A stretch of 64,000 nucleotides of DNA from Nostoc sp. TCL240-02 (GCF_013343235.1 NZ_CP040094.1:5017001-5081000); one strand, 5' to 3'. Numbered from the stretch's first letter, positions 26,162-36,172 are shown. The notes: a model not told the origin generated them from the sequence alone. Translations and numbers: made by a program.

Positions 26162-27577
26162 TATAGAAGTAACTTATCCTCGGATGTGTTGAGAAGTAAT
26201 GCAGATGTGCGGGGTGGCACAATAACTATTGACACAGAACGGTTGCGCTTGAGTAATGGTGGAAATATATCAACCTCAGTGTTAATAGGGGGTAAGGGAC
26301 AAGGGGGTAATTTGGTAGTTCGTGCCACTGATTCTATTGATATTACTGGGGTTGGTGGAGAACTATTATATAGTTCACATCTTGCACCATCAGGTTTATT
26401 TGCAGAATTGCAAACGGGAGGAATTGGTTCTGGGGGAAGTATTGATGTGACAATAGGACGCTTAAACCTTAGCAATCAGGGAGAAATTTCTGCCACTACA
26501 TTTAATCAAGGTAATGCCGGAAATATTGGGATTAATGCCGAGAAAATTGATTTACGAGGAAGTAGCAGAATTATAACTCAGGTTGACAGTGAAGCTAAGG
26601 GTAACGCAGGCAATATCAATATCAAAACTCAACTATTAAATGTCCAAGAAGAATCGCAGATATCATCAGGAACTCGGGGAAATGGAAATGCGGGTAATTT
26701 AACAGTAAAAGCTGATAACATTATCCTGACTGGTTCAGACAGTGAATCTGCGAGTAGCTTAACATCATCAGTTGACGAAAAGGCTAATGGTCAAGGTGCT
26801 GATATAGATATTACTACCAATCGCCTGATTGTACGTGATGATGCTGAAATTGTCTCCGGCAGCCTCGGTACAGGTGACGCTGGAAATATTAGAATTAAAG
26901 CTAATTTTATCGAAATTCTGGGAAAAGGTAGTGCGATTGCTTCTTTAACAAATGCAGGTAATGGTGGTGACATTACACTCGATATCGCTGATTTATTACT
27001 TTTGCGCGATCGCGGTTTAATTTCAACCACTGCAGGTAGAAGCCAAGTGGGTGGTAATGGCGGTAACATCAATATCAACTCTAAATTCATCGTCGCCATC
27101 CCCGAAGAAAACAGCGATATCAGTGCAAATGCATACACTGGAACTGGTGGAAAAGTTAAAATCAACTCGCAAGGTATCTTCGGTATCGAAGCACGTTCAC
27201 AGCCAACCGACAAAAGCGATATTACTGCAAGTTCGCAATTAGGCGTTTCAGGGTTCACAGATATTAACGCACCCGATACCAGTTCTATTCAAAACAGCTT
27301 TACTGAAGCATCTCCAAACCTTATCGACACCAATGCACTTATCGCCAACAGTTGCATTTCACGTAGTTCCAAGCAAGGTGGTACATTTTTCATCACTGGT
27401 TCTGGCGCTTTACGCAATAGTCCAGGGAATGGATTAATTTCAGTATATTCAACTGGTGAAGTGCGTAATGTTGAACCAACATCACGCGCTTGGAAAAAAG
27501 GCGACCCTATTATCGAAGCAGAAGGGGTTTATCGGCTAGCTAATGGACAGTTGCTACTCAGTCGAGGATGTCAGTGA
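26162..27577 (+). pseudogene. Filamentous haemagglutinin family (TpsA) C-terminal remnant
   Basis: The frame is rich in Gly, Asn and Ile with repeating beta-helix strands (GGTITIDTERLRLSNGG, GNAGNIGINAEKIDLRGSS, GNGGDITLDIADLLLLRD). It ends with the conserved tail of cyanobacterial haemagglutinin-like proteins (SRAWKKGDPIIEAEGVYRLANG). It lacks the signal peptide and the N-terminal TPS domain needed for recognition by the outer-membrane TpsB transporter. Full proteins of this type are commonly twice this size or more. There is no start codon with a ribosome-binding site; the frame is open back to 26084 and joins repeat DNA. No TpsB gene is in the window. Related proteins are secreted adhesins; this fragment should not be exported. 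Confidence 0.8.
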
Positions 27578-27670
27578 AGGAGGCGGGAATTTATCTGTTG
27601 CTGTCAACCCATCTAAATACCAATGCTCATTTTGGATCGGATTGAGCTTATATCATTTATTCATAAACAA

Positions 27671-28525
27671 ATGCATATCCAATCAACACAAATTAATATG
27701 CTCACTCCATCTAGAGAATTACCTCTATATAGCAAGAGAATTTTAGTAACAGCACCGAGAAATTATGCTTGTAGGTTATCTGAACAAATTATCAAGCAAG
27801 GTGGTCTACCTGTTTTGATGCCTACTATCGAAATCTGCTATTTATCAAACTACACTAACTTAGACGCTGCTCTCAATCGCATAGCTGAATTTGATTGGAT
27901 TGTCTTCACAAGTAGAAATGGCATCACTGCATTTTTTCACCGGATGAATGATTTAAATATTCCTGTATCTCTGGTACAAAAATGCCAATTATGTGCTTTA
28001 GGAAAAGACGCAGAAAGCTTATTATATTTTTGTGGCAAGGTAGATTTAATTCCAACAGAATCCAGCCCAGGTGGAATTGTGGCGGAATTAGCAAAAATGC
28101 CTCAAATTCAGAATCAAAAAGTGCTGATACCTGCCCCAGAAGTTGTTGGTTTACCTGAGCCTGATGTTGTACCCAATTTAATTACGGATTTGCAGCAATT
28201 GGGCATAGAAGTAACTCGCGTACCCACATATATTACACAGGGCTTAGACACAAGTATCTACAGTGTTGAATTAAACCAGATGCGTCAAGGAACGATCGAT
28301 GTCATTGCCTTTAGTAGCACGGCGGAAGTAGAAAGCTTTTTGACAATGGTTAACTCACAAAGCGATTATGAGCGTTGTATTATTGCATGTTTTGGCCCTT
28401 ATACAACTGCTAATGCGCGAAAGTTGGGTGTGGATGTCTCCATTGTGTCTAGGGATTATAGTTCATTTGAGGGATTTGCTGAAGCGATCGCAGAATTTTT
28501 TACTCTCACTTCCAATTCAGACTAA
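27671..28525 (+). CDS. hemD: Uroporphyrinogen-III synthase (HemD-like)
   Basis: HemD closes and inverts ring D of hydroxymethylbilane to give uroporphyrinogen III, the branch point to haem, chlorophyll, bilins and cobalamin. The two-domain layout is visible: domain 1 starts KRILVTAPRNYACRLSEQIIKQGG and has DWIVFTSRNGITAFF. Domain 2 has DVIAFSSTAEVESFL and ends in a Rossmann-like strand with CIIACFGPYTTANARKLG. HemD sequences diverge widely, but both F-(S/T)-S motifs are in the right places. The start may be 27671 or 27698 (MLTPSREL); the ATG at 27623 adds an unlike leader. It may be one of two hemD-like genes in such genomes. The ferredoxin gene lies 103 bp downstream on the same strand. Confidence 0.8.
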   Translation: MHIQSTQINMLTPSRELPLYSKRILVTAPRNYACRLSEQIIKQGGLPVLMPTIEICYLSNYTNLDAALNRIAEFDWIVFTSRNGITAFFHRMNDLNIPVSLVQKCQLCALGKDAESLLYFCGKVDLIPTESSPGGIVAELAKMPQIQNQKVLIPAPEVVGLPEPDVVPNLITDLQQLGIEVTRVPTYITQGLDTSIYSVELNQMRQGTIDVIAFSSTAEVESFLTMVNSQSDYERCIIACFGPYTTANARKLGVDVSIVSRDYSSFEGFAEAIAEFFTLTSNSD

Positions 28526-28589
28526 GCGCTTCAGGATGTAGAGTAATCAAACACATTTAACTCTAGACTAGCAGCACATAAACCCGTAG

Positions 28590-28928
<339 letters not shown>

Positions 28929-29081
28929 CTAAGAAATGTAGATTTAATCAAGAGCAAATATTGTCGGGTGCGTTAGAACATTTGTCCTAGCGCACCTCAA
29001 ATCTGAGGAGATACCGTACTCTTGGTAATAACACACTCTAGATTTAGAATTTTGCACTTTCCTAATAAGTCTATATAGCTT

Positions 29082-30262
29082 CAGAAGTGTTGAATGTTAA
29101 GAAAAATCCGATAAAAATAGCCCAAAATATGGTAGTTTTGGGCTAAGGCTTAAAATATATTAGTTTGATTGTGATTATAAATTCATTTCCCAAAATTGTC
29201 AAAGATATACTGAAAAGCCTGCCAAAAAACGATTATCCAGTATTGAACAGTCGTCTGTTTTTTGAGTGCTGGCTATCCTATGCCCTGGATAACAGCTTAA
29301 CAAGTATGCGAGATTTGTTTAACAGATTAAATAACAATTGTTTTGAGGTAGATATTTCTACTTTCTCTAAAGCAAATTTACATCGAAGCCAAAAACCTTT
29401 TCAAGAGATTTACCAAAAATTAAATGAATTAGTACAGAAGAAAGTTCAAAAAAAGTTACACAATAAATATGCAATTTGTCCAATAGATTCAACAATTATT
29501 ACTCTCACAAGTAAATTGTTATGGGTACTAGGTCATCATCAAGTCAAGCTGTTTAGTTCCTTAAATCTCTCCACAGGAAGCCCAGAAGATAACTTCATCA
29601 ATTTTGGACATGACCATGATTATAAATTTGGTTCCAAAATGATGTCTAGTCTCCCAATAAATGCTGTTGGAGTAATGGATAGGGGTTTTGCTGGATTAAA
29701 ATTTATCCAAGAATTAGTACAAGAAAACAAATATTTTGTTTTGCGGATAAAAAACAATTGGAAACTAGAATTTGATGGCTCAAATGGATTGGTCAAAGTT
29801 GGTGCATCTGATGATGCTCAAGCTTATAGAGTAATTAATTTCTGTGATTTAGAGACAAAAACCGAGTTTCGCTTAGTGACTAATTTACCAGAGTCGGGAG
29901 ATGCAGCTGTTCATGATGATGAAATTAGGGATATTTATCGATTACGTTGGGGAGTTGAATTGTTGTGGAAGTTTTTAAAGATGCACTTAAAACTTGACAA
30001 ACTCATTACCAAAAACGTCAATGGTATTACCATACAAATTTACGTGAGCTTGATAGCCTATCTGATTTTACAGCTTTTATCTATTCCCGAACAATGGGGA
30101 CATACACTATTAGATAAATTCCGCTATCTTCAATCTTGTATGTGTCAGAAAATCAGCTATGTTCATTGGTTTGAGGAGATGATGTTTTGCTGACTAATTT
30201 AAGCTTTTGAGACTTAGTGTAACTAATAATGTAAAGTTTTGTATCAGCATTCAACATTTCTG
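29082..30262 (+). mobile_element. IS4-family insertion sequence, copy 2 (1181 bp)
   Basis: Same length, ends and orientation as the copy at 17070-18250. It is flanked by a different 9-bp direct repeat, atatagctt at 29073-29081 and 30263-30271, so it arrived by an independent transposition. It lies between the ferredoxin and small heat-shock genes and interrupts no obvious gene. Confidence 0.97.
29165..30193 (+). CDS. IS4-family transposase, copy 2
   Basis: Its 342-residue translation is identical to that at 17153-18181, including the acidic catalytic residues and the YRLRWGVELLWKFLK signature. Absence of divergence between copies shows recent transposition or ongoing gene conversion. The leader hairpin is at 29118-29145. 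Confidence 0.93.
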   Translation: MIVIINSFPKIVKDILKSLPKNDYPVLNSRLFFECWLSYALDNSLTSMRDLFNRLNNNCFEVDISTFSKANLHRSQKPFQEIYQKLNELVQKKVQKKLHNKYAICPIDSTIITLTSKLLWVLGHHQVKLFSSLNLSTGSPEDNFINFGHDHDYKFGSKMMSSLPINAVGVMDRGFAGLKFIQELVQENKYFVLRIKNNWKLEFDGSNGLVKVGASDDAQAYRVINFCDLETKTEFRLVTNLPESGDAAVHDDEIRDIYRLRWGVELLWKFLKMHLKLDKLITKNVNGITIQIYVSLIAYLILQLLSIPEQWGHTLLDKFRYLQSCMCQKISYVHWFEEMMFC

Positions 30263-30285
30263 ATATAGCTTGAGTCATTCACACT

Positions 30286-30317
30286 AAAAAGCGCTCCTTT
30301 TATAGAGAGCGCTTTTT
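30286..30317. terminator. Bidirectional Rho-independent terminator
   Basis: Perfect 11-bp arms aaaaagcgctc (30286-30296) and gagcgcttttt (30307-30317) with a 10-base loop. The plus strand continues tttttatttatttt and the minus strand ends with a run of five Ts. It lies 49 bp past the stop of the minus-strand heat-shock gene and would also stop transcription leaving the IS4 element. Confidence 0.85.
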
Positions 30318-30365
30318 ATTTATTTTAATAGATAGCTAGCAGATATAAAGCAGAAATGAGCCAGA

Positions 30366-30806
30366 TTATGCTAGATTAACTTTGACGACTTTGTTCTTTT
30401 CTTCTTCAGCTTTGAGTAGAGTCAGGTTCAAGATGCCATCTTTATAATCTGCCTTGACGTTAGTATTTTGAATCCGAGTAGGTAAAGGAATTACACGTTG
30501 GAATTTACCGTACTGAAATTCGCTCTTGATTACACCTTTCTCTTCAGATTTAGCTTCAGACTTCCGCTCACCACTGAGGTATACAGCATTTTCTGTAACT
30601 TGCAAATCCAGGTCTTTAGCCTCAATTCCCGGAAGTTCTACTTTTAGATGAATTGTATCTTCAGTTTCTTTTAACTCAGCAGCAGGAACTCTAGAGTAGC
30701 CTCTCTCTAAAAAGGCAGATGGCAAAGTTTCTTCATCAAATAAACGATTGATTTGGCGTTGTATTGTGTTCAATTCTTGCCAGGGGTTCCAACGTACTAA
30801 TGTCAT
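30366..30806 (-). CDS. hspA: Small heat-shock protein (Hsp20/alpha-crystallin)
   Basis: An ATP-independent holdase that binds unfolding proteins and membranes under heat or oxidative stress. The 146-residue product begins TLVRWNPWQELNTIQRQINRLFDE, the standard cyanobacterial HspA N-terminus. The alpha-crystallin domain (residues about 40-140) has LKVELPGIEAKDLDLQV, GERKSE and KADYKDGILNLTL (the GxLxL signature). The C-terminal I-x-I/V oligomerisation tail appears as KVVKVNLA. A ribosome-binding site GAGGT precedes the ATG. The gene is monocistronic, with its own terminator at 30286-30317. The 490-bp upstream spacer has no obvious CIRCE inverted repeat. Confidence 0.95.
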   Translation of the reverse strand: MTLVRWNPWQELNTIQRQINRLFDEETLPSAFLERGYSRVPAAELKETEDTIHLKVELPGIEAKDLDLQVTENAVYLSGERKSEAKSEEKGVIKSEFQYGKFQRVIPLPTRIQNTNVKADYKDGILNLTLLKAEEEKNKVVKVNLA

Positions 30807-31299
30807 CTTTCTACCTCGTATAATCAGTAGGTTTGCTGTTCAACTAATTGAGGATTTGTTTCCTTGCTTTTCATAGTATTTAAAAATAAAAGTGGTGTAA
30901 ATTCGGTTTTTATCACATGATTTATGATGATTACCGAACCACAAAAAATGTAGGGTAATCTGAACTAGCGGGGTTCGGTAAACTCGACAAGAGAGACTTG
31001 AATTGAAAAATTCTCTAATTTATAATTTCTAGAATATGCTTGTAAGCTAATATTAGGCAGATAGATACCTAGCTTATTTGAGAAGCCAGGCATCGGGATT
31101 AATAAGCTATTTATTAGGAACAATAATATACCAATTATATTTTGATTTTGCCGCAAGTTTGAACCAAATTATTCTGTGCAGTTTCACAAATAATTGATAT
31201 TAGGATATTTGCTCAATCAATAATATCAATTAAAAGTGTTGTATTTTTTTGTTTTCATAGAGATAATAAAAGACTGCTAACAAACAGCCCACAAAAGAT
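30807..31299. other. Divergent promoter spacer between hspA and the SMR gene
   Basis: AT-rich sequence serving two divergent genes. A 63-residue minus-strand frame at 30965-31156 has a hydrophobic start but no supporting ribosome-binding site, so I do not call it. Nothing else stands out. Confidence 0.5.
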
Positions 31300-31620
31300 A
31301 TGTCAACAAGTTGGATTTATCTCATCGCCGCAATACTTTTTGAGGTTTCAGGCACAACTTGCATGAAGTTATCAGAAGGATTTACTAAATTAGTCCCTTC
31401 AGTATTAATATTTATTTTTTATGGACTTTGTTTTAGTTTTTTAACTCTCGCTCTCAAGAGACTTGAAGTAAGCGTGGCTTATTCTGTCTGGGCTGGGTTG
31501 GGAACTGTCCTAATTGCGATCATTGGTATTATTTGGTTTCGTGAATCTGCTACATTTATCAAACTTTTGTCGATCGCCCTCATAATTTTGGGTGTAATTG
31601 GTATAAATGCAAGTGAATAA
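31300..31620 (+). CDS. Small multidrug resistance (SMR/EmrE-type) transporter
   Basis: A 106-residue, four-helix membrane protein; SMR proteins work as antiparallel dimers exchanging cationic compounds or guanidinium for protons. The essential membrane glutamate is present in helix 1 (LIAAILFEVSGTTCMKLSEG). Helix 3 carries the conserved AYSVWAGLGTVLIAIIG stretch, and the ending (LLSIALIILGVIGIN) is typical. The pattern resembles the EmrE/QacE branch more than guanidinium exporters, but substrate assignment is uncertain. Single gene; an imperfect hairpin (ccccgtctatttt and aaaataaacgagg) follows at 31630-31655. Confidence 0.93.
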   Translation: MSTSWIYLIAAILFEVSGTTCMKLSEGFTKLVPSVLIFIFYGLCFSFLTLALKRLEVSVAYSVWAGLGTVLIAIIGIIWFRESATFIKLLSIALIILGVIGINASE

Positions 31621-31949
31621 ATAAAAATACCCCGTCTATTTTAAAATAAACGAGGTAAATAAACCAAAACTGATCATTCTGCTTGTTGCTGTTGTAGTGA
31701 ATACACCAGCAATTTTTATTATTCCGTTAGCAAAGCAAAATGAGCGGACTTAGTTAAATGCTTTTAAAAGTATAGTAAACCTCGGTAAATATAGCCCACA
31801 AGTAATTTACTTTTAATACTTTACCAGAGACAACCAAACTCATACAGCCAATTTGGCAGGTTTTTTATACACTGAGGCGTAAAGGATATTATTTTATAGT
31901 CTCAACTTAAGCTAGAAAACAATTTTGGCTTTAATTTAAGCGGATTAAC
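31621..31949. other. Convergent spacer, no gene seen
   Basis: It holds the imperfect hairpin at 31630-31655 after the SMR gene and otherwise only AT-rich DNA before the 3' end of the permease gene. Confidence 0.5.
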
Positions 31950-32987
31950 TCAAAATTTATTAAACCCAGCAGAACGACGATAAAGTAACCAGATAAATAG
32001 CGGTGAACCCAGCAAAGCGGTGACAGAACCTACTGGGAGTTCTACTGCTCCTAATCTAGAGAGTAAATCTGCAAAAGTCAGTAACCATGCACCTGCAAGG
32101 GCGGAAAGTGGTAAAACAAAGCGATGATCTGTACCAACAATGAGGCGGACACCGTGAGGGACAACAAGACCAACAAATCCAATCAAACCACTGATGCTGA
32201 CTGCACCTGCGGCTAAGAGAGTGGCGACACCACCAATTAACAAGCGCGATCGCGTCAACGAAACCCCCAAACCCACAGCCAAATCATCTCCCAAAGCCAG
32301 CACATTTACCGATCGCGCCAGCAAACATCCCCCGATCAATGCAACAATAATGTAAGGGCCAGCCGTCGAAATTTCTTGCCAACCCCGTCCATTGAGACTA
32401 CCAACCAGCCAACTGAGCGCAATTTGAATTTGACCATCTTCAGCTAAAAGCAGCAATGTACTTTGTACAGCACCAAATAAAGAACTTATCGCCACACCGC
32501 CTAAAATTAACCGCTCAACCGAAATTCCTGACCCCGCACGACCAAGTAAAATAACGATCGCAGAAGTCAAAATTGCCCCCATCCACGCTGCTAAAGGAAT
32601 TGCGATCGGGAATATTTGCCACACAATCATCACAATCACAATTAATCCAGCACCCGCAGAAATGCCCAAAATAAATGGATCGGCAAGACTATTGCGTAAC
32701 ATCCCTTGCAGTAATGCTCCTGACATTCCCAAAGCCGCGCCGACAATGAGAGCAGCCGTAATGCGCGGGAGACGTAAATCCCAAAGAATTGTCTGTTTAA
32801 TCGGATCGCCTTTGTGGAGTATGGCTTGCCAAAATTCCGACATACTTAAAGGTACTGCTCCTTGAGAAAGCGACAGCGCGAGCGTTATCACCAGTGCTGC
32901 ACTCAGGAGTAAAACAGCCCAAAGTACGCGGTGTTCAGTAAAAATTGTCTTAAATGGTTTAGCCAAATTCCGGCCTAGTATTTTCAT
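31950..32987 (-). CDS. FecCD-type ABC transporter permease (iron-siderophore/cobalamin)
   Basis: The 345-residue product has about ten membrane helices and the FecCD/BtuC landmarks: [64 protein letters not shown] and [19 protein letters not shown]. Such permeases form the membrane channel for ferric siderophores, haem or cobalamin and need a periplasmic binding protein and a FecE-type ATPase. Neither is adjacent: upstream is repeat DNA and then a radical SAM gene, downstream a convergent gene. The partners may lie elsewhere or the cluster may have been broken by rearrangement near 33000-33300. The sequence itself is complete. Confidence 0.92.
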   Translation of the reverse strand: MKILGRNLAKPFKTIFTEHRVLWAVLLLSAALVITLALSLSQGAVPLSMSEFWQAILHKGDPIKQTILWDLRLPRITAALIVGAALGMSGALLQGMLRNSLADPFILGISAGAGLIVIVMIVWQIFPIAIPLAAWMGAILTSAIVILLGRAGSGISVERLILGGVAISSLFGAVQSTLLLLAEDGQIQIALSWLVGSLNGRGWQEISTAGPYIIVALIGGCLLARSVNVLALGDDLAVGLGVSLTRSRLLIGGVATLLAAGAVSISGLIGFVGLVVPHGVRLIVGTDHRFVLPLSALAGAWLLTFADLLSRLGAVELPVGSVTALLGSPLFIWLLYRRSAGFNKF

Positions 32988-33062
32988 TAACTGTAATCTG
33001 TCTCAAACAAAGCTGCATTTGCATATAGTTTCTCTTCGATGAGTGAGCGGGAGGTAAAATTC

Positions 33063-33230
33063 GAGCCTCAGAAGGTGAACGTTGAGCCTCAGAAGGTGAA
33101 CGTTGAACCTCAGAAGATGGAAGTTGAGCTTCAGAAGATGGAAGTTGAGCTTCAGAAGGTGAAAGTTGACCCTCAGAAGGTGAAAGTTGACCCTCAGAAG
33201 GTGAACGTTGAACCTCAGAAGGTGAACATT
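33063..33230 (+). repeat. 21-bp tandem repeat, 8 units, intergenic
   Basis: Eight 21-bp units with core cctcagaaggtgaacgtt, several with gatggaagtt variants. It is the same family as the in-frame array at 86-316. Because 21 is a multiple of 3, both strands show open frames here (EPQKVNV and reverse), which should not be read as genes. A run of heptamers (tgcccaa) follows at 33254-33297. Confidence 0.92.
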
Positions 33231-33301
33231 CATCTTCTGAGGCTAAATCTTTTTATGCCCAATGCCCAATGCCCAATGCCCCATGCCCAATTCCCAATAC
33301 C

Positions 33302-33925
33302 TTAAGTCAATTCCAGCCCACCTTGATAACCAGTGACAATGCGCCCACCATCCTTGAGGATGTGGACTTCTATCTGATCGCTAGCCCAAGTAATTTGGTC
33401 TTGGAAAGCCGGGTTTAAGACACGAACCCGTTGATTGCTAGAAGAAACTGGAGAGTTAGGAGAATTAATTGCCAGAGATTGGACAAAAGGCCCGTCAATC
33501 AAGATATCAAGTTGTTCTAACAATTCTTGGGAACCTGGTGGCGCAGATTGAGACTGTAGTTGCTTGAGAGTAAACCCAGAAAAAGACATTACATTTAACC
33601 CAGCAGCTTTTACTTTACGAGCTAAAGATGCCAATGCAGTTGCTTGCCAAAAGGGTTCTCCACCAGAGAATGTTACACCTGTGTTGTGGGGATTGCTAAG
33701 AATATTCTCGGCAAGGGTATCAACAGCAATCAATTGGTTAGCCTCAAATGACCAAGAGTTAGTATTAAAGCAGCCAGGACACTCACGAAGACAACCTTGT
33801 ACCCAGACGACTGCACGACAACCAGGGCCATTAACTTCTGACTGATCGACGTAACCCATAATGTTGAGATAGCCAGGGGAAATTTCCATGAGTGCTAGCG
33901 ATGGGTCAGTTGGCTTAATTTCCAT
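33302..33925 (-). CDS. Radical SAM activating enzyme, NrdG-like
   Basis: The 207-residue product has the CxxxCxxC cluster motif in VQGCLRECPGCFN and the SAM-binding GGEP in GVTFSGGEPFW, followed by a short alpha/beta domain. Size and the lack of an extra ferredoxin domain match the NrdG/PflA-type activases, which abstract a hydrogen from a glycine of a partner enzyme. The insertion of a Ser/Pro-rich stretch (residues about 165-180) is unusual. No nrdD or pfl gene is nearby, so the partner is unknown. The start at 33925 is firm: AAGGAG lies 8 bases upstream, and the longer frame is not conserved in type. Confidence 0.85.
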   Translation of the reverse strand: MEIKPTDPSLALMEISPGYLNIMGYVDQSEVNGPGCRAVVWVQGCLRECPGCFNTNSWSFEANQLIAVDTLAENILSNPHNTGVTFSGGEPFWQATALASLARKVKAAGLNVMSFSGFTLKQLQSQSAPPGSQELLEQLDILIDGPFVQSLAINSPNSPVSSSNQRVRVLNPAFQDQITWASDQIEVHILKDGGRIVTGYQGGLELT

Positions 33926-34107
33926 CTCTTTAACTCCTTTTAGCCGTTGCCTGTTAACCGTTAAATATAGCGAATCGACCATTAGATAACTGTGACCATT
34001 AATGATTAATCTCTCAAAAACTTGATGGGATTTTGAAAAGTCCGCATTAACTGACTAGACTGAAGTTAGTTGCCCAGCTTGTATTGATCCTTTTATAGAT
34101 AAAATCG

Positions 34108-35301
34108 ATGACTCAACAAAATTCTAGAATTTGTATCCTTGGTGGAGGCTTTGGTGGTCTCTACACAGCCTTGCGCTTAAGCCAGTTACCTTGGGAATCT
34201 ACGCAAAAACCCGAAATTGTTCTGGTAGATCAAAGCGATCGCTTCTTATTCTCCCCTTTACTTTACGAATTACTCACTGGCGAACTACAAACCTGGGAAA
34301 TTGCCCCACCTTTTGAAGAACTTTTACAAGGCACAGGGGTGCGTTTTTATCAAGGGGTTGTGTCTGGAATTGACATCGACCAGCAACGGGTAAATATACA
34401 TGAAGGGCCAGAAATCCCTTATGATCGCTTAGTGCTGGCACTAGGAGGCGAGACACCGCTAGATTTAGTCCCCGGTGCAACAACCTACGGCTACCCATTC
34501 CGCACCATCTCTGATGCCTATCGTTTAGAAGAACGCCTGCGATTTTTAGAAGAATCGGATGCTGATAAAATTCGGGTGGCAATTATTGGGGCTGGTTACA
34601 GTGGTGTAGAGTTAGCCTGTAAGTTAGCCGACAGACTCGGTGAAAGAGGACGCTTTCGGATCGTTGAAATCGCCGATCAAATTTTGCGAACTTCTCCAGA
34701 GTTTAACCGGGAAGCAGCAAAAAAAGCAATAGAAGCCCGTGGTGTGTTTCTAGATTTAGAAACCAAAGTCGAATTAATAGAGCAAAATAGCATCACCCTA
34801 GAGTACAAAAACCAGTTAGATACCATACCCGTAGATTTGGTGATTTGGACTGTGGGAAATAGAGTTACGCCTGTCGTGAAATCTCTTCCCCTTAAGCAAA
34901 ATCAGCGCGGTCAAATTAGCACTACATCTAATTTACAAGCGATCGATCATCCAGAAATCTTTGCCTTGGGAGATTTAGCAGACTGTCATGATGTTGAAGG
35001 ACAGCAAGTCCCTGCCACGGCACAAGCGGCTTTTCAGCAAGCTGATTATACTGCTTGGAATATCTGGGCAAGTCTCACTAATCGTCCTCTCCTTCCCTTC
35101 CACTACCAACAGTTAGGAGAAATGATGACATTGGGTAAAAACAACGCCACCCTTACTGGTTTGGGAATTAAACTAGATGGGCCATTAGCATCCGTCGCCC
35201 GTCGGATTGCCTATTTATATAGGTTGCCAACTTTAGACCATCAACTCAAAGTTGGTTTTAATTGGCTAGTGCGTCCAATCATCGAGACACTTTCTAAGTA
35301 A
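34108..35301 (+). CDS. ndbB: Type II NAD(P)H dehydrogenase, NdbB-like
   Basis: A 397-residue single-subunit flavoprotein with two Rossmann domains: FAD-binding RICILGGGFGGLYTALRL at the N-terminus and NAD(P)H-binding IRVAIIGAGYSGVELACKL near residue 160, then the second FAD motif ending in IFALGDLAD. Such enzymes pass electrons from NAD(P)H to quinone without pumping protons. The sequence closely fits the cyanobacterial NdbB group, which reduces demethylphylloquinone during phylloquinone (vitamin K1) synthesis. The features LSQLPW near the start and LYRLPTLDHQLKVGFNWLVRP at the end are of that type. The C-terminal helix probably anchors it to the membrane. Monocistronic. Confidence 0.9.
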   Translation: MTQQNSRICILGGGFGGLYTALRLSQLPWESTQKPEIVLVDQSDRFLFSPLLYELLTGELQTWEIAPPFEELLQGTGVRFYQGVVSGIDIDQQRVNIHEGPEIPYDRLVLALGGETPLDLVPGATTYGYPFRTISDAYRLEERLRFLEESDADKIRVAIIGAGYSGVELACKLADRLGERGRFRIVEIADQILRTSPEFNREAAKKAIEARGVFLDLETKVELIEQNSITLEYKNQLDTIPVDLVIWTVGNRVTPVVKSLPLKQNQRGQISTTSNLQAIDHPEIFALGDLADCHDVEGQQVPATAQAAFQQADYTAWNIWASLTNRPLLPFHYQQLGEMMTLGKNNATLTGLGIKLDGPLASVARRIAYLYRLPTLDHQLKVGFNWLVRPIIETLSK

Positions 35302-35361
35302 CTTAATTGGGAACTTTTACTGAGCGACTTGTGCCGAGCGAAGTCGAGGTAAGTCGAAGTA

Positions 35362-35424
35362 TGGGGAATTGGGAATTGGGAATGGGGACTAATGACCAAT
35401 GACAAATGACCAGTGACAATGATT
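35362..35424 (+). repeat. Composite heptamer block (ttgggaa + tgacaaa)
   Basis: Two different heptamer repeats in fixed order: ggggaattgggaattggg, the linker ggggactaatga, then ccaatgacaaatgacc and the tail tgacaatgatttgg. The same order, with more units, occurs at 43411-43605. Just before it, gcgacttgtgccgagcgaa and gtcgaggtaagtcgaag form a block that recurs in inverse orientation at 42410-42460. Confidence 0.8.
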
Positions 35425-35527
35425 TGGTTTATTTCCGCCAACTTACTTAGGAGATGCTAAACTCTACCCACAGAAGCTTTTAACAAGCCAAAATCTAAAA
35501 TTCCACATTCAAAATCTTCAAACTTTG

Positions 35528-36172
35528 ATGGAACAACCAAAAGTTATTTTTTTAGATGCTGTGGGTACACTCTTCGATGTTAAAGGCAGTGTGGGTAAAG
35601 TTTATAGTCAGATAGCTGAAGAATTTGGTGTGACGGTTCCAGCCGAAACATTGAATACAGCCTTCATCAAAAGCTTTAAAGCAGCCCCGCCGCCGATATT
35701 TCCAGATGCAGAACTCCAAGATATTCCCCAGCGCGAGTTTGATTGGTGGCGGATAATTGCCCTGAACACTTTTGAAAGTGCAGGTGTCCTCAAGGAATTT
35801 TCTGACTTTTCGGCTTTTTTTAGCGAACTTTACATCCACTTTGGCACTGGCGAACCGTGGTTTGTCTATCCCGATGTCTTACCAGCTTTAATTAACTGGC
35901 GGCGGTTGGGGGTTACTTTGGGGGTGCTGTCCAATTTTGATTCTCGGATTTATTCAGTATTGCAAAGTTTGGGATTGAGAGAGTTTTTTACCTCTGTCAC
36001 TATTGCTACTCAAGTACGTGCAGCTAAACCCGATCCTCAAATTTTTGCTATTGCTTTAGATAAACATAAATGTTCCCCTTCAGCAGCATGGCATATTGGC
36101 GATAGCGTTGTAGAAGACTACTACGCCGCTAAAGCAGCAGGACTCAGAGGCGTTTGGATCAATCGTGGTTAA
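35528..36172 (+). CDS. HAD-superfamily hydrolase (REG-2-like, subfamily IA)
   Basis: A 214-residue phosphatase-like protein. Motif I is FLDAVGTLFD, with Val where many HADs have the second Asp; this DAVGTL form is usual in the REG-2/HDHD3-like group. Motif II is GVLSNFDSR, motif III the Lys in AAKPDP and motif IV the acidic pair in HIGDSVVEDYYAAKAAG. The helical cap lies between motifs I and II. The substrate is unknown; relatives act on small phosphorylated metabolites. The ATG at 35528 is preferred to the TTG directly before it. Confidence 0.9.
   Translation: MEQPKVIFLDAVGTLFDVKGSVGKVYSQIAEEFGVTVPAETLNTAFIKSFKAAPPPIFPDAELQDIPQREFDWWRIIALNTFESAGVLKEFSDFSAFFSELYIHFGTGEPWFVYPDVLPALINWRRLGVTLGVLSNFDSRIYSVLQSLGLREFFTSVTIATQVRAAKPDPQIFAIALDKHKCSPSAAWHIGDSVVEDYYAAKAAGLRGVWINRG

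Noticed and set aside
30807..30965. CIRCE or other inverted repeat controlling hspA
   Set aside because: I looked for a TTAGCACTC-type inverted repeat upstream and did not find one.
30965..31156. 63-residue minus-strand frame with a hydrophobic start
   Set aside because: No ribosome-binding site, no recognisable family, and it lies in a divergent promoter region.
33003..33305. Two overlapping frames through the repeat at 33063-33230
   Set aside because: Same repeat artefact; no ribosome-binding site and no non-repeat coding sequence.
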